A stretch of DNA of 38,447 nt from Bacilli bacterium (GCA_017519965.1 JAFWRK010000024.1:1-38447); one strand, 5' to 3'. Shown: positions 6,577 through 15,430, numbered from the stretch's first letter. Numbers and translations are program-made. Notes: generated from the sequence alone by a model not told the origin.

Positions 6577-7877
6577 AATAACTCTTTAAATTTATTTATT
6601 ACATGTTCTAAAGAAGCAGCACATCCCATAAAACAAATTACTGAATCTTTTTCACTTAATAATTTATCTAAAGTATCAATAGAAATCATTTCTCCATTAT
6701 CTACTTTATCTAACATAATCTTAGAACTTATTCCAGGATAGTCTTTAGGATCTTCTCTATTACAATCTATCTCTCCTAAATATGTTTTATCAGCTACATT
6801 AAATGCCTCAATAAATTCATTAGTAAAGTCTCTAGTTCTAGAATAAGTATTAGGAATAAATACTAAAGCTAATCTTTTATTAGGATATTTTTGTCTTACC
6901 CCTTCTAAAGTAACTTTAATCTCAGTTGGATGATGAGCATAATCGTCTACTATTACACAACCATTTACTTCTTCAATAGCAAATCTTCTTTTAGCATTTT
7001 TAAATGTAGCAAGAGATTTCTTAATAGATTCAATTTCAATACCAATATCTAAACACATTATAATAGCAGCTGCTGCATTCATAATCATATGTTTACCAAA
7101 TAGTGGTATAGAAAAACTACCAATTAATTCATTATTTTCATATAAATCAAATTTAGAACAATCACTAAGTAATTCAATATTTTTAATTACTACATCATTA
7201 TTATCATTAAATCCATAAAATTTAACAGGAACTTTATAATTAATCTTTCTTACTTCTTCATTATCTCCATTAGCAATAACTAAATTTTTAGTTTGATTAG
7301 CAAATATTTCAAATGTATTTCTAATATCATCTACATCTTTATATATTTCCATATGTTCAGCTTCAATATTAGTAATAATAGAGTTATAACATCTATAAGC
7401 TGTAAAATGTCTATTAAATTCATCAGATTCAACAACAAAATAATCATTATCTTTAGATGCATATCCATCTCCGGCACCTATAAAGTAATTACAGCCAATA
7501 CTATCTTCTAATATATGTCTAATCATTGAAGAAGTAGATGTTTTACCATGAGTACCAGATACTCCTAAAGTCTTAAATAAATCAATCACATGTCCCATAA
7601 CTTCATTATATTTAACAACTTTTAATCCTAGTTCTTTTACTCTCTTCATCTCAGGATGATCTAAAGTAAAAGCAACACTATAAGTAACAATTGTATCCTT
7701 ATCTAATTCATGATCATGATCATAATAAATAGGAATACCCCTCTTCTCTAATCCATCTTGAGTAAACTTATGTCCTCTAGCATCATCATAACCTGATACT
7801 TCATTACCTAAATCATATAAGATTTGAGCTAATGTCGACATACCTGTTCCTTTAATACCAATGCAATAATATTTCAT
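6570..7877 (-). CDS. murC: UDP-N-acetylmuramate--L-alanine ligase
   Basis: A 435-residue cytoplasmic Mur ligase that adds L-Ala to UDP-MurNAc with ATP, the first step of the peptidoglycan stem peptide. The N-terminal Rossmann part begins YYCIGIKGTGMSTLAQIL, the MurC-type GxGxxG signature. The Mur ATP loop GTHGKTS is at residues 108-114. The central domain has the EAEHMEIY and FGKHMIMNAAAA motifs, and the C-terminal domain has DDYAHHPTEI. Length is normal for the family. AGGGAAG precedes the ATG. It is a single-gene unit with its own promoter and terminator. Together with alr (15503) it shows that the organism makes a wall. Confidence 0.96.
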   Translation of the reverse strand: MKYYCIGIKGTGMSTLAQILYDLGNEVSGYDDARGHKFTQDGLEKRGIPIYYDHDHELDKDTIVTYSVAFTLDHPEMKRVKELGLKVVKYNEVMGHVIDLFKTLGVSGTHGKTSTSSMIRHILEDSIGCNYFIGAGDGYASKDNDYFVVESDEFNRHFTAYRCYNSIITNIEAEHMEIYKDVDDIRNTFEIFANQTKNLVIANGDNEEVRKINYKVPVKFYGFNDNNDVVIKNIELLSDCSKFDLYENNELIGSFSIPLFGKHMIMNAAAAIIMCLDIGIEIESIKKSLATFKNAKRRFAIEEVNGCVIVDDYAHHPTEIKVTLEGVRQKYPNKRLALVFIPNTYSRTRDFTNEFIEAFNVADKTYLGEIDCNREDPKDYPGISSKIMLDKVDNGEMISIDTLDKLLSEKDSVICFMGCAASLEHVINKFKELLK

Positions 7878-7901
7878 AATAACACTTCCCTACATACATA
7901 A

Positions 7902-7931
7902 ATTATAAAGTAAAACAAAAGAATGAGTAAA
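7902..7931 (-). promoter_or_regulatory. murC promoter
   Basis: TTTACT (7926-7931), an 18-base spacer and TATAAT (7902-7907) lie on the minus strand in the divergent spacer between murC and the LOG gene. I could not place a convincing plus-strand promoter for the LOG gene in the same 143 bases. Confidence 0.6.
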
Positions 7932-8020
7932 GTCATAAAACCCTTATTTTACATAGTGTTTACGATTAATTCTTTAATATAAAAATAAGTTGTGATATAT
8001 TTATCTAGGATGGTGATAAT

Positions 8021-8554
8021 ATGAAGATATTTATAGGCTCTTCTTCAAGAAATGAAATTAACAAAGAATATTTAGATTTAGCAGAAAAAGTAGGAAAAGA
8101 ACTAGAAAAATATAACTATGATTTAGTTTTTGGAGCAGCATCTACAGGTATGATGGGTAAAACAACTAAGTACTTTAATAATATATATTCATATACAGTA
8201 GAAAAATATACCGAAGATTTAAAAAATATAAATTCTAAAAAAGAATACATCTTAAAAACAACATTTGATAGAACTAAAAAAATGTATAATGATGCTGATT
8301 TATTAGTTCTACTTCCAGGAGGTACTGGAACAATCGCCGAATTATTTGGAATACTAGAAGAAAATAGAAGTGTTACTAATCCTAAAAAATATATAATATT
8401 TAATTATAATCACTATTATGATAAAGCCTTAGAACTTATAGATAATTGTATAAATAATAATTTTAACTCAAAAGATATAAAAAACTACTATGAAGTAGTA
8501 AATAATATAGAAGAATTAATTACTTTAATAGAAAATAAAAAGAGTACTAATTAG
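8021..8554 (+). CDS. LOG-family protein (Rossmann-fold nucleotide-binding)
   Basis: A 177-residue cytoplasmic protein and the only plus-strand gene here. The LOG signature PGGTGTIAE is at residues 99-107 and FGAASTGMMG (38-47) corresponds to the family's first glycine-rich motif. Family members hydrolyse N6-modified AMP (cytokinin riboside 5'-monophosphate phosphoribohydrolase) or other nucleotides; many are still labelled putative lysine decarboxylase. The true substrate cannot be told from sequence. A GGTG-type ribosome site lies 6 bases before the ATG. The gene is convergent with the zinc-ribbon gene and its stop codon lies inside a shared palindromic terminator. Confidence 0.85.
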   Translation: MKIFIGSSSRNEINKEYLDLAEKVGKELEKYNYDLVFGAASTGMMGKTTKYFNNIYSYTVEKYTEDLKNINSKKEYILKTTFDRTKKMYNDADLLVLLPGGTGTIAELFGILEENRSVTNPKKYIIFNYNHYYDKALELIDNCINNNFNSKDIKNYYEVVNNIEELITLIENKKSTN

Positions 8555-8562
8555 TACTCTTT
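8539..8562. terminator. Bidirectional terminator, 24-bp perfect palindrome
   Basis: The stretch from 8539 to 8562 (centre TACTAATTAGTA) is a perfect inverted repeat with A-tracts to the left and T-rich sequence to the right. It contains the LOG stop codon and overlaps the stop codon of the convergent zinc-ribbon gene at 8561, so one element can end both transcripts. Confidence 0.8.
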
Positions 8563-8728
8563 ATTTGTTTTCTACTCTTTTTTCAGATTTTCTTTTATCT
8601 CTGCATTCTTTACAACGTTTAGGTTCATTTTCTAATCCCTTTTGTTTAAAGAACTCTTGTTCACCGGCAGTAAAAACAAATTCCTTACCACAGTCTTTAC
8701 AAACTATAGTTTTGTCTTGAAACTCCAT
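8561..8728 (-). CDS. Small zinc-ribbon protein
   Basis: A 55-residue ORF with an excellent ribosome site (TAGGAGG, 6-7 bases before the ATG). Two CxxC knuckles, C10/C13 (VCKDCG) and C39/C42 (RCKECR), enclose the segment KEFVFTAGEQEFF. This matches the small 'probable zinc-ribbon' family common in Firmicutes, often found beside housekeeping genes and of unknown role. The C-terminal tail is basic (DKRKSEKRVENK), so RNA or DNA binding is possible but unproven. It lies 113 bases after queH and converges on the LOG gene. Confidence 0.88.
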   Translation of the reverse strand: MEFQDKTIVCKDCGKEFVFTAGEQEFFKQKGLENEPKRCKECRDKRKSEKRVENK

Positions 8729-8807
8729 TTAATCCTCCTAATAAATATTTATGGTAATAAAAGTTTCTCAACTAATAAAAGGAAAAACACTTAATTATCA
8801 CAAAATA

Positions 8808-8816
8808 ACTATAACA
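8808..8816 (-). promoter_or_regulatory. Possible promoter of the zinc-ribbon gene
   Basis: TGTTATAGT on the minus strand in the spacer after queH. It implies a leader of about 75 bases and has no good -35; weak support. Confidence 0.3.
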
Positions 8817-8841
8817 TAATAAGTAACAATTAGTAAATTAA

Positions 8842-9468
8842 TTAATTATTATTTTTATTTTCTTTACGTAATAAACTATCTCTTTTAGAGTAAATACATC
8901 CACAATAATCTTGTCTATATAAATTATATTCTTTAGATAGTTCTATACTTCTCTTATAACCATTTTTCTTTTTAAAATCACAATATAAGAAATTAGATTC
9001 ATATTCTTTATCTAACTCATGACCTATTTCATTAATCCAATTAGCATTCTTATGAGGAGATAATGATAAAGTAGTAGTAAAATACTTAAAACCTAATTTA
9101 GAAGCAATATTAGCTGTTTCTTTAAGTCTTAAGCTATAACATTTATAACATCTTTTTCCTCTCTCTGGTTCATCTTCTAATCCTTTAGAAATATCAAAAA
9201 ATTTATCAGGTTCATAATTACCATTAATAAGATTTATTGGATACTTAAAATTTAGTTTACTAATAAGCTTTTCTATTTCTTTATATCTTTTATCATATTC
9301 ATTTTTTTCAGTAATATTAGGATTATAGTAAAAGATAGTTACTTTAAAATGATTAGCTACTCTCTCTAGACAAGCTGAAGAACAAGGTCCACAACAAGCA
9401 TGTAATAATAAAGATGTACCATCTGGAATATTAGTAATTTGTTCTTCCATTAATAAATCATAATTCAT
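8842..9468 (-). CDS. queH: Epoxyqueuosine reductase QueH
   Basis: A roughly 208-residue cytoplasmic enzyme of the QueH (DUF208) family, which reduces epoxyqueuosine to queuosine in tRNA as a B12-independent alternative to QueG. The N-terminal HACCGPCS motif and the later CYKCYSLRL and DYCGCIYS motifs supply the cysteines that bind the Fe-S cluster and a second metal. The frame has two possible ATGs (9474 and 9468); I prefer 9468 because GGAGG then sits 9 bases upstream instead of 3. The start lies inside the end of the ASCH gene, so translation is probably coupled. Other queuosine genes are not in the window. Confidence 0.92.
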   Translation of the reverse strand: MNYDLLMEEQITNIPDGTSLLLHACCGPCSSACLERVANHFKVTIFYYNPNITEKNEYDKRYKEIEKLISKLNFKYPINLINGNYEPDKFFDISKGLEDEPERGKRCYKCYSLRLKETANIASKLGFKYFTTTLSLSPHKNANWINEIGHELDKEYESNFLYCDFKKKNGYKRSIELSKEYNLYRQDYCGCIYSKRDSLLRKENKNNN

Positions 9469-9844
9469 TATCATTCACCTCCCATATATTTAATTTTCCT
9501 TTAGCTTTTATAGGTTTAATTAATTCTATATTATCAAGTACCCATGCATATCTACCTATCTCATAAATACCTAATTCTTTTTCCTTTATCGATACACTAT
9601 CTATATAAGATTGATCCATATAAATACAATCAACTAAATTACATTTACAAATAATATATCCATTATTATATTTATCTTTATTTATATATTTATAAGTATT
9701 AGATAAATCTCCTTTAAAATTAGTTAAAGATGCATGTATATATAATTCACCTCTATAGTTAGTCTTATAACTTCTAGTTTCAACAGATTTATATCCATAT
9801 GCAATTAAACTAGCATAAGGTTCTTTAATACTAAGTGCTTTCAT
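9458..9844 (-). CDS. ASCH-domain protein
   Basis: A protein of about 128 residues made of a single ASCH domain, a beta-barrel fold related to PUA and thought to bind RNA or nucleotides. It begins MKALSIKEPYASLIAYGYKSVETRS, the typical ASCH opening (SIxxPYAxLIxxGxKxxExR), and continues with YRGELYIHAS. The reading frame extends 11 codons further upstream, but ATG 9844 is the one preceded by GAAGGGG. It overlaps queH by 11 bases, suggesting a two-gene unit; a role in tRNA modification is only guilt by association. The gene has an extended -10 in front. Confidence 0.85.
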   Translation of the reverse strand: MKALSIKEPYASLIAYGYKSVETRSYKTNYRGELYIHASLTNFKGDLSNTYKYINKDKYNNGYIICKCNLVDCIYMDQSYIDSVSIKEKELGIYEIGRYAWVLDNIELIKPIKAKGKLNIWEVNDNEL

Positions 9845-9867
9845 AATACCCCTTCTAAAACACATAT

Positions 9868-9876
9868 ATTTTAACA
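9868..9876 (-). promoter_or_regulatory. Promoter of the ASCH-queH unit (extended -10)
   Basis: TGTTAAAAT on the minus strand, about 24 bases before the ASCH start codon. The upstream region is the T-tract of the neighbouring terminator, so no defined -35. Confidence 0.5.
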
Positions 9877-9881
9877 CAAAA

Positions 9882-9918
9882 ATAAAAAAAAGAGAATAAT
9901 TATTTATTATTACTCTTT
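9882..9918 (-). terminator. Imperfect terminator of the acyl-CoA synthetase-like gene
   Basis: AAAAGAG and CTCTTTT flank an AT-rich, partly paired interior across 9888-9917, with an A-tract to the left that gives a T-run on the minus strand. The stop codon at 9900 lies inside. The stem is bulged, so strength is uncertain. Confidence 0.5.
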
Positions 9919-11660
9919 TCTATTTTTTCTAATTCTTCTTGTTCTAACTTTTTATAATCTATTTTATTATACAAAGTTTTAGGGAATTCTTTTCTTATTT
10001 CAAATTCTCTAGGAACAGAATATATAGCTAATTTTTCTTTACATAAATCTTTTAATTCTCTTTTTAACTTAGCACTATCTTCAAACCCATCATTTAGTAT
10101 TAAGAAAGCTTTAGCTACATGCATTTTATATTGATGAGGTATACCTATAACACATGCTTTTTTAACTGCTGGATGCTCTTCTAATGTCTTTTCTATCATA
10201 GCTGGATAAACATTAAATCCAGATACAATAATCATACGTTTTAATCTTTGTGTATAGTATACGATACCATTCTCATTAATATATCCAATATCTCCAGTAT
10301 GTAACCATTTTTTACCATCACTATGCAATCTTAATATATTATCCGTTTCTTCTTGATTATTTAAATATCCTACCATTAAAGTTGGACCATTAACACATAT
10401 TTCTCCTTCTTTGCCTAAAGGAAGTTCTTCTCCTGTTTCAATATCACATATTTTATAATCATTTCCTACCATAGGAATTCCTATACTTCCAGGTTCATTA
10501 GTTCCAGGAAATGTATATGCAGTAGCAGCTACAGATTCAGTCATACCATAACCTTTAGCAATATCTACAGTTGCTCCATGAGCATGTAAAAACTCATTAA
10601 TCTTAGCTTCTAATTGTAATGATAAATAGTCTCCTCCACTAACTATATATTTTAATTGAGACATATCTACACTATCAAATTTACTATTACTCATCATACC
10701 TTCCCATAAAGTTGGAACACCTAAAATAACATTAGGTTTATCATTTTTCCAAATCTTATAAAATCTATTAGCATCATATTCAGGCATAAGAATAGTTTCA
10801 ACTTTTAAACATAATGGAGTATGTACACATATACCTAATCCAAATCCATGGAATATAGGTAATATTGTAACAATCTTATCTCTAGGTCTAACATCTATAA
10901 CATTTACTCCAGATTGTTGAGCAATAGCATTAAAACTATAATTAGAAATCATAATACCTTTAGGAGTACCAGTAGTACCACCAGAATGTAATATAATTGC
11001 AACATCATCTTTATCTACTTTAGCTTGGAAGTTCTTAGTATAAGATACTCCTCTAACCATAAACTCTTTCCATGTCATATAATCTCTATCTAATACACTA
11101 GGACGTTTAAGACCAATACTTCTAGTTAAAGTATATCCAATAGATAATCCTACTGGCATACTTAGTTTAGGAGATACCAATATAGTTTTATAAACTAAAG
11201 AATTTTCAACTACTTCCTTATACTTATCATAATTAGAATCTAATAAAAATAAAAATCTACTCTTATTTTCTTTTAAATAATGTCTCATTTGTTCAGGACT
11301 ACTAAGAGGATGAACCATATCAGCTATAGCACCTATCTTATTACAAGCATAAAAAGCATATATAGCTTCAGGCATATTAGGTAAACAAATAGTAACTATA
11401 TCATGTTCCTTAACTCCATAACTCCTTAAAGCTCTTGCACAAACATCTATATTATCAAAGAATTCATTATAACTAATTCTATTCTCAAAATAATTTAATG
11501 CAATAAAATCTTTATCTTCTCCTACTTCATCTACCATATACTCATATATAGACTTAGTAGTAAACTTAATACTTCTTTCTTCTCTAGAGTAATAATCAAG
11601 CCATGGCTTATCTCTATGAGTTTTAAATAACTTTGTCCATAAATTTTTAAATAGTCGCAT
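9900..11660 (-). CDS. AMP-binding acyl-CoA synthetase (long-chain fatty acid--CoA ligase type)
   Basis: A 586-residue member of the ANL superfamily that activates a carboxylic acid with ATP. The phosphate-binding loop HSGGTTGTPKG lies near residues 225-235. The adenine motif YGMTES follows, then LHTGDIGYINENG and the hinge and catalytic C-terminal region ending KTLYNKIDYKKLE, whose Lys is the expected catalytic one. A basic, aromatic N-terminus (MRLFKNLWTKLF) may associate with the membrane. Whether the acceptor is CoA or a carrier protein, and which acid is used, cannot be decided; no carrier protein is nearby. AAGGAG precedes the ATG. It lies downstream of the rhomboid gene with its own promoter. 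Confidence 0.9.
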   Translation of the reverse strand: MRLFKNLWTKLFKTHRDKPWLDYYSREERSIKFTTKSIYEYMVDEVGEDKDFIALNYFENRISYNEFFDNIDVCARALRSYGVKEHDIVTICLPNMPEAIYAFYACNKIGAIADMVHPLSSPEQMRHYLKENKSRFLFLLDSNYDKYKEVVENSLVYKTILVSPKLSMPVGLSIGYTLTRSIGLKRPSVLDRDYMTWKEFMVRGVSYTKNFQAKVDKDDVAIILHSGGTTGTPKGIMISNYSFNAIAQQSGVNVIDVRPRDKIVTILPIFHGFGLGICVHTPLCLKVETILMPEYDANRFYKIWKNDKPNVILGVPTLWEGMMSNSKFDSVDMSQLKYIVSGGDYLSLQLEAKINEFLHAHGATVDIAKGYGMTESVAATAYTFPGTNEPGSIGIPMVGNDYKICDIETGEELPLGKEGEICVNGPTLMVGYLNNQEETDNILRLHSDGKKWLHTGDIGYINENGIVYYTQRLKRMIIVSGFNVYPAMIEKTLEEHPAVKKACVIGIPHQYKMHVAKAFLILNDGFEDSAKLKRELKDLCKEKLAIYSVPREFEIRKEFPKTLYNKIDYKKLEQEELEKIEKSNNK

Positions 11661-11703
11661 ATATAATCTCCTTAATATATATTATTAATAGAACTCAAAT
11701 TTA

Positions 11704-11712
11704 ATTATAACA
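11704..11712 (-). promoter_or_regulatory. Promoter of the acyl-CoA synthetase gene (extended -10)
   Basis: TGTTATAAT on the minus strand, about 45 bases before the start codon. The -35 position is AT-rich without a consensus hexamer. Confidence 0.55.
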
Positions 11713-11722
11713 TAATCAAATT

Positions 11723-12289
11723 CTATTTAAAATAAAAACCAAAAATAACTCCACAGATACCACCCATAATATGACCTAAATGTGATACATTATCATTCTT
11801 TTTAAATAAACCTTTAAATACTTCATCTACTATATAGAAAAGTATAATTAAAACTAAAGTAAGAGGTATCTTACCAGTTTGTAGATTAACAAAACTACTT
11901 AATACAATAAGCATAAATACTTCTCCAGAAGCTCCATATATTCTAGTATTCTTACTAAATAGTTTATTAGCTACTCCACCTACTAATGCCGTAATAAGTA
12001 GCATTATAACTAAATTATAGCTACCATATTTTTCTTCTACCATTGGACCTATCAATAATATTTGTAAAAAGTTATGAGTAAAATGTTCCCAACTACCATG
12101 TCCTAAAGCATGAGTAAAAAATCTAATATAGGTAATAGGATTTAATAAAGAAGAATTAGAACTAGTAGAAAAAAATCTCTTAGTACTCTCTCCTTTAGTA
12201 AGAGTATGAATAATCATAACACATAAACAAATAAAAAAATAAGTTATTATAACTAAAGAATTATATTGAAAATACTCTAAGTACTCCAT
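11723..12289 (-). CDS. Rhomboid-family intramembrane serine protease
   Basis: A 188-residue six-helix membrane protein. The rhomboid catalytic serine motif GASG is at 119-122 (Ser121) and the catalytic histidine is most likely His170 in SHLGHIMGG. The conserved HxxxN of helix 2 (H69, N73) and the polar loop before it (GHGSWEHF) are also present. Rhomboids cut substrates within the membrane; in Firmicutes they affect membrane-protein quality control and cell division, but the substrate here is unknown. A GGTGATG ribosome site precedes the ATG. No clear hairpin follows the gene, so read-through into the acyl-CoA synthetase gene is possible. Confidence 0.93.
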   Translation of the reverse strand: MEYLEYFQYNSLVIITYFFICLCVMIIHTLTKGESTKRFFSTSSNSSLLNPITYIRFFTHALGHGSWEHFTHNFLQILLIGPMVEEKYGSYNLVIMLLITALVGGVANKLFSKNTRIYGASGEVFMLIVLSSFVNLQTGKIPLTLVLIILFYIVDEVFKGLFKKNDNVSHLGHIMGGICGVIFGFYFK

Positions 12290-12304
12290 ATCATCACCAT
12301 TTTA

Positions 12305-12310
12305 ATTATA
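12305..12310 (-). promoter_or_regulatory. Candidate promoter of the rhomboid gene
   Basis: TATAAT preceded by a T7 tract and G, inside the distal arm of the upstream terminator. It has the same layout as the tRNA-Glu promoter but with a poor -35. Confidence 0.4.
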
Positions 12311-12311
12311 C

Positions 12312-12341
12312 AAAAAAAGTAGAATAAATTCTACTTTTTTT
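12312..12341. terminator. Strong hairpin terminator after the membrane-anchored unknown gene
   Basis: A 13-bp perfect stem (12312-12324 with 12329-12341) and a 4-base loop, with A7 on one side and T7 on the other. It follows the stop codon at 12345 by a few bases. Confidence 0.85.
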
Positions 12342-12344
12342 AAA

Positions 12345-13910
12345 CTAACAAACAAAAGTTGATTTAATAACTCCCACTTCTTTAGTATCAGGAATATAGT
12401 AATATCTAAGTCCTCTACCATTCTTTCCTTCTTCTACACTAGTATCTTCTACCATGAAATATATACCAGTCTTATTATCAATAGTATTCCATCCAGAAGA
12501 ATAAGTTATATATGAATAAGTTTGTTTCTTATCAAAAAACTTAGTAACTACATTATCATCTAAATCTACAATATTAACAACGTCTTGGTCTTCTACAATG
12601 ACATAATCATTAATTACCATCAATACCTTATCATGCATATTACTTGTAAATATATAATTACCATGATTATCATAAGTAATAAATGTATTTCTTCTAAGAA
12701 CAGTAATTGTATTATTACTATTAATACTATATTTATAATTATCAAAGTCTTCAATTAAATAATTATAGTCTTCAGTTAAGAAATATCCTTTTACTTCAGA
12801 GGAATCTCCAGTATTAACTAAGAATAATTCATTATCTCCAATAGTAACTTCTTTAATACTATTACCATCTTTAAATGCTTTAACTTCTTCTCCAGTATTT
12901 TGATTAATTAAATAAATAGTATTTTTATTCTTACTACTCTTAATAGCTGCAAAGTAACCTCTAGAAACCATTTTAGGAGTAGTATAATTACCATTATAAA
13001 TAAAGTCTGTAACAATTTTACTCTTATTAATTAGATAGTAAGCACCATTCCCATCATCTTTATTTAAATATAAAGCATAAGGCTTATCACTACTATCATT
13101 AATAATAGCTATATTAGAATAACTCTTACTACCAATGCCTTCTAATTTCTTTTTCTTTTTAGTAACAGGATTATAAATATAGTAATCTCCATCTTTAATA
13201 ATTACTACTTTACTTTTATTATTATTAGGATGATAACCAATACAATCTTCCTTATCACAATTGTAAGTATCAACTAATTTTGGATATTCAGTATCAAATT
13301 CTAATTTAGTGTTTAAAGCATAATATAAATTAAGATCAATATCTTTCTCTATATTTTGATAAATATATATTTTATTTTTACTATCTTTAGGCTTTTCAAT
13401 TTTTTTACCATAAGTATATCTAAACTTATTTGAATAACCTTCTATACTACAATTATTTAAATAAACTGAACTATCATAGTTTATAATACTATCTTTACAA
13501 CTTACATTATAATTTGGAAAACTAATAGATTCTTCTATATCTGAAAATGAAGGTACTTGTTTATTATTAGTCTCCATATATGTTGTAACAGAAGAAGTAA
13601 CAGCTTCTGCATAACCATTTAAAATGAAACTAAATTTTTCTTCGCTAATTATGTCTTCATCCAAATTATTATCAGTATTATCCCCTCGGCCATATAAAAT
13701 ATACATACCTAAAACAAATAAAACAAAGACAATTAAAGTTATAACTAATATTATTATTATTTTAATCTTATTATCTCTATCATTATAAGAATTATCATCA
13801 TCACCAATCATCTTGTGATAACTTTCTACTCCTTTTAATGGTTCTTCATATTCAATGATATTTTGATTTTCTTTATCAAATATTTTAGTTTTATCATTGT
13901 TATCTTCCAT
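12345..13910 (-). CDS. Membrane-anchored protein with large extracellular domain, unknown function
   Basis: I do not recognise a family for these 521 residues. Residues 1-48 are acidic and cytoplasmic, 49-74 form one transmembrane helix (IIIILVITLIVFVLFVLG), and about 440 residues follow outside. The exterior contains repeated short beta-strand-like segments (GDYYIYNPVTKKKKKLEG, NTIYLINQNTGEEVKAF, NYIFTSNMHDKVLMV) spaced like blades of a beta-propeller, and two cysteine pairs (CDKEDC, and C about 40 residues before it). A WD/kelch/PQQ-like propeller is my guess. The neighbours are a polysaccharide deacetylase and a rhomboid protease, both envelope proteins. It has its own promoter and a strong terminator. 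Confidence 0.8.
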   Translation of the reverse strand: MEDNNDKTKIFDKENQNIIEYEEPLKGVESYHKMIGDDDNSYNDRDNKIKIIIILVITLIVFVLFVLGMYILYGRGDNTDNNLDEDIISEEKFSFILNGYAEAVTSSVTTYMETNNKQVPSFSDIEESISFPNYNVSCKDSIINYDSSVYLNNCSIEGYSNKFRYTYGKKIEKPKDSKNKIYIYQNIEKDIDLNLYYALNTKLEFDTEYPKLVDTYNCDKEDCIGYHPNNNKSKVVIIKDGDYYIYNPVTKKKKKLEGIGSKSYSNIAIINDSSDKPYALYLNKDDGNGAYYLINKSKIVTDFIYNGNYTTPKMVSRGYFAAIKSSKNKNTIYLINQNTGEEVKAFKDGNSIKEVTIGDNELFLVNTGDSSEVKGYFLTEDYNYLIEDFDNYKYSINSNNTITVLRRNTFITYDNHGNYIFTSNMHDKVLMVINDYVIVEDQDVVNIVDLDDNVVTKFFDKKQTYSYITYSSGWNTIDNKTGIYFMVEDTSVEEGKNGRGLRYYYIPDTKEVGVIKSTFVC

Positions 13911-13935
13911 ATAACACCAACTCTCTATTAAAAAG

Positions 13936-13944
13936 ATTATATCA
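13936..13944 (-). promoter_or_regulatory. Promoter of the membrane-anchored unknown gene (extended -10)
   Basis: TGATATAAT on the minus strand, about 25 bases before the start codon. The -35 position overlaps the T-tract of the preceding terminator. Confidence 0.55.
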
Positions 13945-13951
13945 CATAAAT

Positions 13952-13977
13952 AAAAAAAGATACATAACTGTATCTTT
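13952..13977 (-). terminator. Intrinsic terminator of the polysaccharide deacetylase gene
   Basis: An 8-bp stem AAAGATAC/GTATCTTT (13956-13963 with 13970-13977) and a 6-base loop, with T-run on the minus strand; it touches the stop codon at 13976. Confidence 0.8.
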
Positions 13978-15430
13978 AATTATTTACTCTTTGACGAATC
14001 ATATAAGTTTCCATAGTTATAGGTTCAAAAGAATAACCATTATCTTTTCCATATTTTATTATATTTCTAAGTGCATCTCTAGTATGTGTTTTAATATCAT
14101 GACATAATACCATATTAGGTCTATCATGGCTCAAACCATTTACAACATTCCAATATACTTGATTAGGATCAGTTGTTCCTCCAGCATCCCCTGATGATAT
14201 ATTCCAATCATAATATCTATATCCTCTATTTAATACTTCTGTTGTTAAATAAGACATAATACCATTACTATATCTACGACTTATAGTATTAGAACTACCT
14301 CCAGGAAATCTTATTATTCTAGAATCTATTCCAGTAATATTATAAACTCTATCGTGTACTAGTTGTAAATCATTGAAGTATGAATCAGCTGATGCATATA
14401 CAATAGCATAATCATGTGTAGCAGTATGTAATGCAACTGTATGACCTTCATCAGACTCCCTTTTAATTAAATAGTCAGGTCCTTTATTAGTTACAAAGAA
14501 AGTAGCCTTTACACCTTCTTCTTTTAAGATATCTAATATTACATTTGTAGTACCTTCTTGAGGCCCATCATCAAAAGTTAAATATATAACTCCAGGTTTT
14601 CTAATTCCACTATCTGGATCTATATTATTAGTAACTTTAAACTTTCTAGATACAGATGTACTATTAGATGCATTATCACTTACACTATATGTAACAGTGT
14701 ATTCTCCAATAGTATTAGTATCTACATCCCCTTCAATTTTAACTTTATCTGTAATATCTCCATCACAATTGTCAACTGCACTATATCCTGGATCAGTAAA
14801 TCTACTTCCAACAGTATAAGTAACTTCATTTAAACCATTCAAATTTATAACTGGGCTTTCAGTATCTTCATATATTAATTTACGAGTAACTTTAGAAGTA
14901 TTAGAAGATGAATCTTTTACTTCATAAATAATTTTATTTTCTAAATTAGTAATAATTACTTTTTTAGTTAAATCTCCATCTACATTATCTGAAGCACTAA
15001 ATCCTAGTTCTTCATACTTCTTATTAGGGCATAATTTAACTTCTTTATCTCCTACTAAAGTAATAACAGGTCTAGAAGAATCAATAACTCTAACAACCCT
15101 TTTTTTCTTTATAGGAATAATAAAACCTTTAAGATTATAAGTAACTTCATATTCTCCTATTTTAGAAGTATCTACATTACTATCAATATCCAAATTATTT
15201 GAAATATCACTACCTAAAAACTCAGCTTTGGCACCAGACTCTACATAAGAATCTTTATAGTTTAAAACAACAACTTTTTTACCAACTAAATTAATTTTAG
15301 GAACTAGAATTAAAGTAGCAATAATCAAAGCAATAACCGGAATAATAATAAAATCAACTACTTTAAATTTAAAGATTTTAAATAATGTTTCTTTAGAAAA
15401 AACTTTTTTATTCTTATCTTTCTTCTTCAT
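13976..15430 (-). CDS. Polysaccharide deacetylase with bacterial Ig-like domains
   Basis: A 484-residue exported enzyme, probably an N-acetylglucosamine deacetylase acting on peptidoglycan (PgdA-like). A basic N-terminus is followed by one transmembrane anchor (about 25-48). Then come three Ig-like (DUF5011-type) domains (about 48-115, 116-187, 190-267) with the repeated SDNVDGDLT / VDNCDGDIT and IGEYxVTY patterns. The NodB domain (about 280-475) has TFDDGP (285-290, Asp287/Asp288), HTATH (His335/His339), RFPGGSS (374-380) and LCHD (His444), so the metal site and catalytic residues are all present. Deacetylation of the wall usually gives lysozyme resistance; that outcome is inferred. It is transcribed on its own, downstream of alr. 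Confidence 0.93.
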   Translation of the reverse strand: MKKKDKNKKVFSKETLFKIFKFKVVDFIIIPVIALIIATLILVPKINLVGKKVVVLNYKDSYVESGAKAEFLGSDISNNLDIDSNVDTSKIGEYEVTYNLKGFIIPIKKKRVVRVIDSSRPVITLVGDKEVKLCPNKKYEELGFSASDNVDGDLTKKVIITNLENKIIYEVKDSSSNTSKVTRKLIYEDTESPVINLNGLNEVTYTVGSRFTDPGYSAVDNCDGDITDKVKIEGDVDTNTIGEYTVTYSVSDNASNSTSVSRKFKVTNNIDPDSGIRKPGVIYLTFDDGPQEGTTNVILDILKEEGVKATFFVTNKGPDYLIKRESDEGHTVALHTATHDYAIVYASADSYFNDLQLVHDRVYNITGIDSRIIRFPGGSSNTISRRYSNGIMSYLTTEVLNRGYRYYDWNISSGDAGGTTDPNQVYWNVVNGLSHDRPNMVLCHDIKTHTRDALRNIIKYGKDNGYSFEPITMETYMIRQRVNN

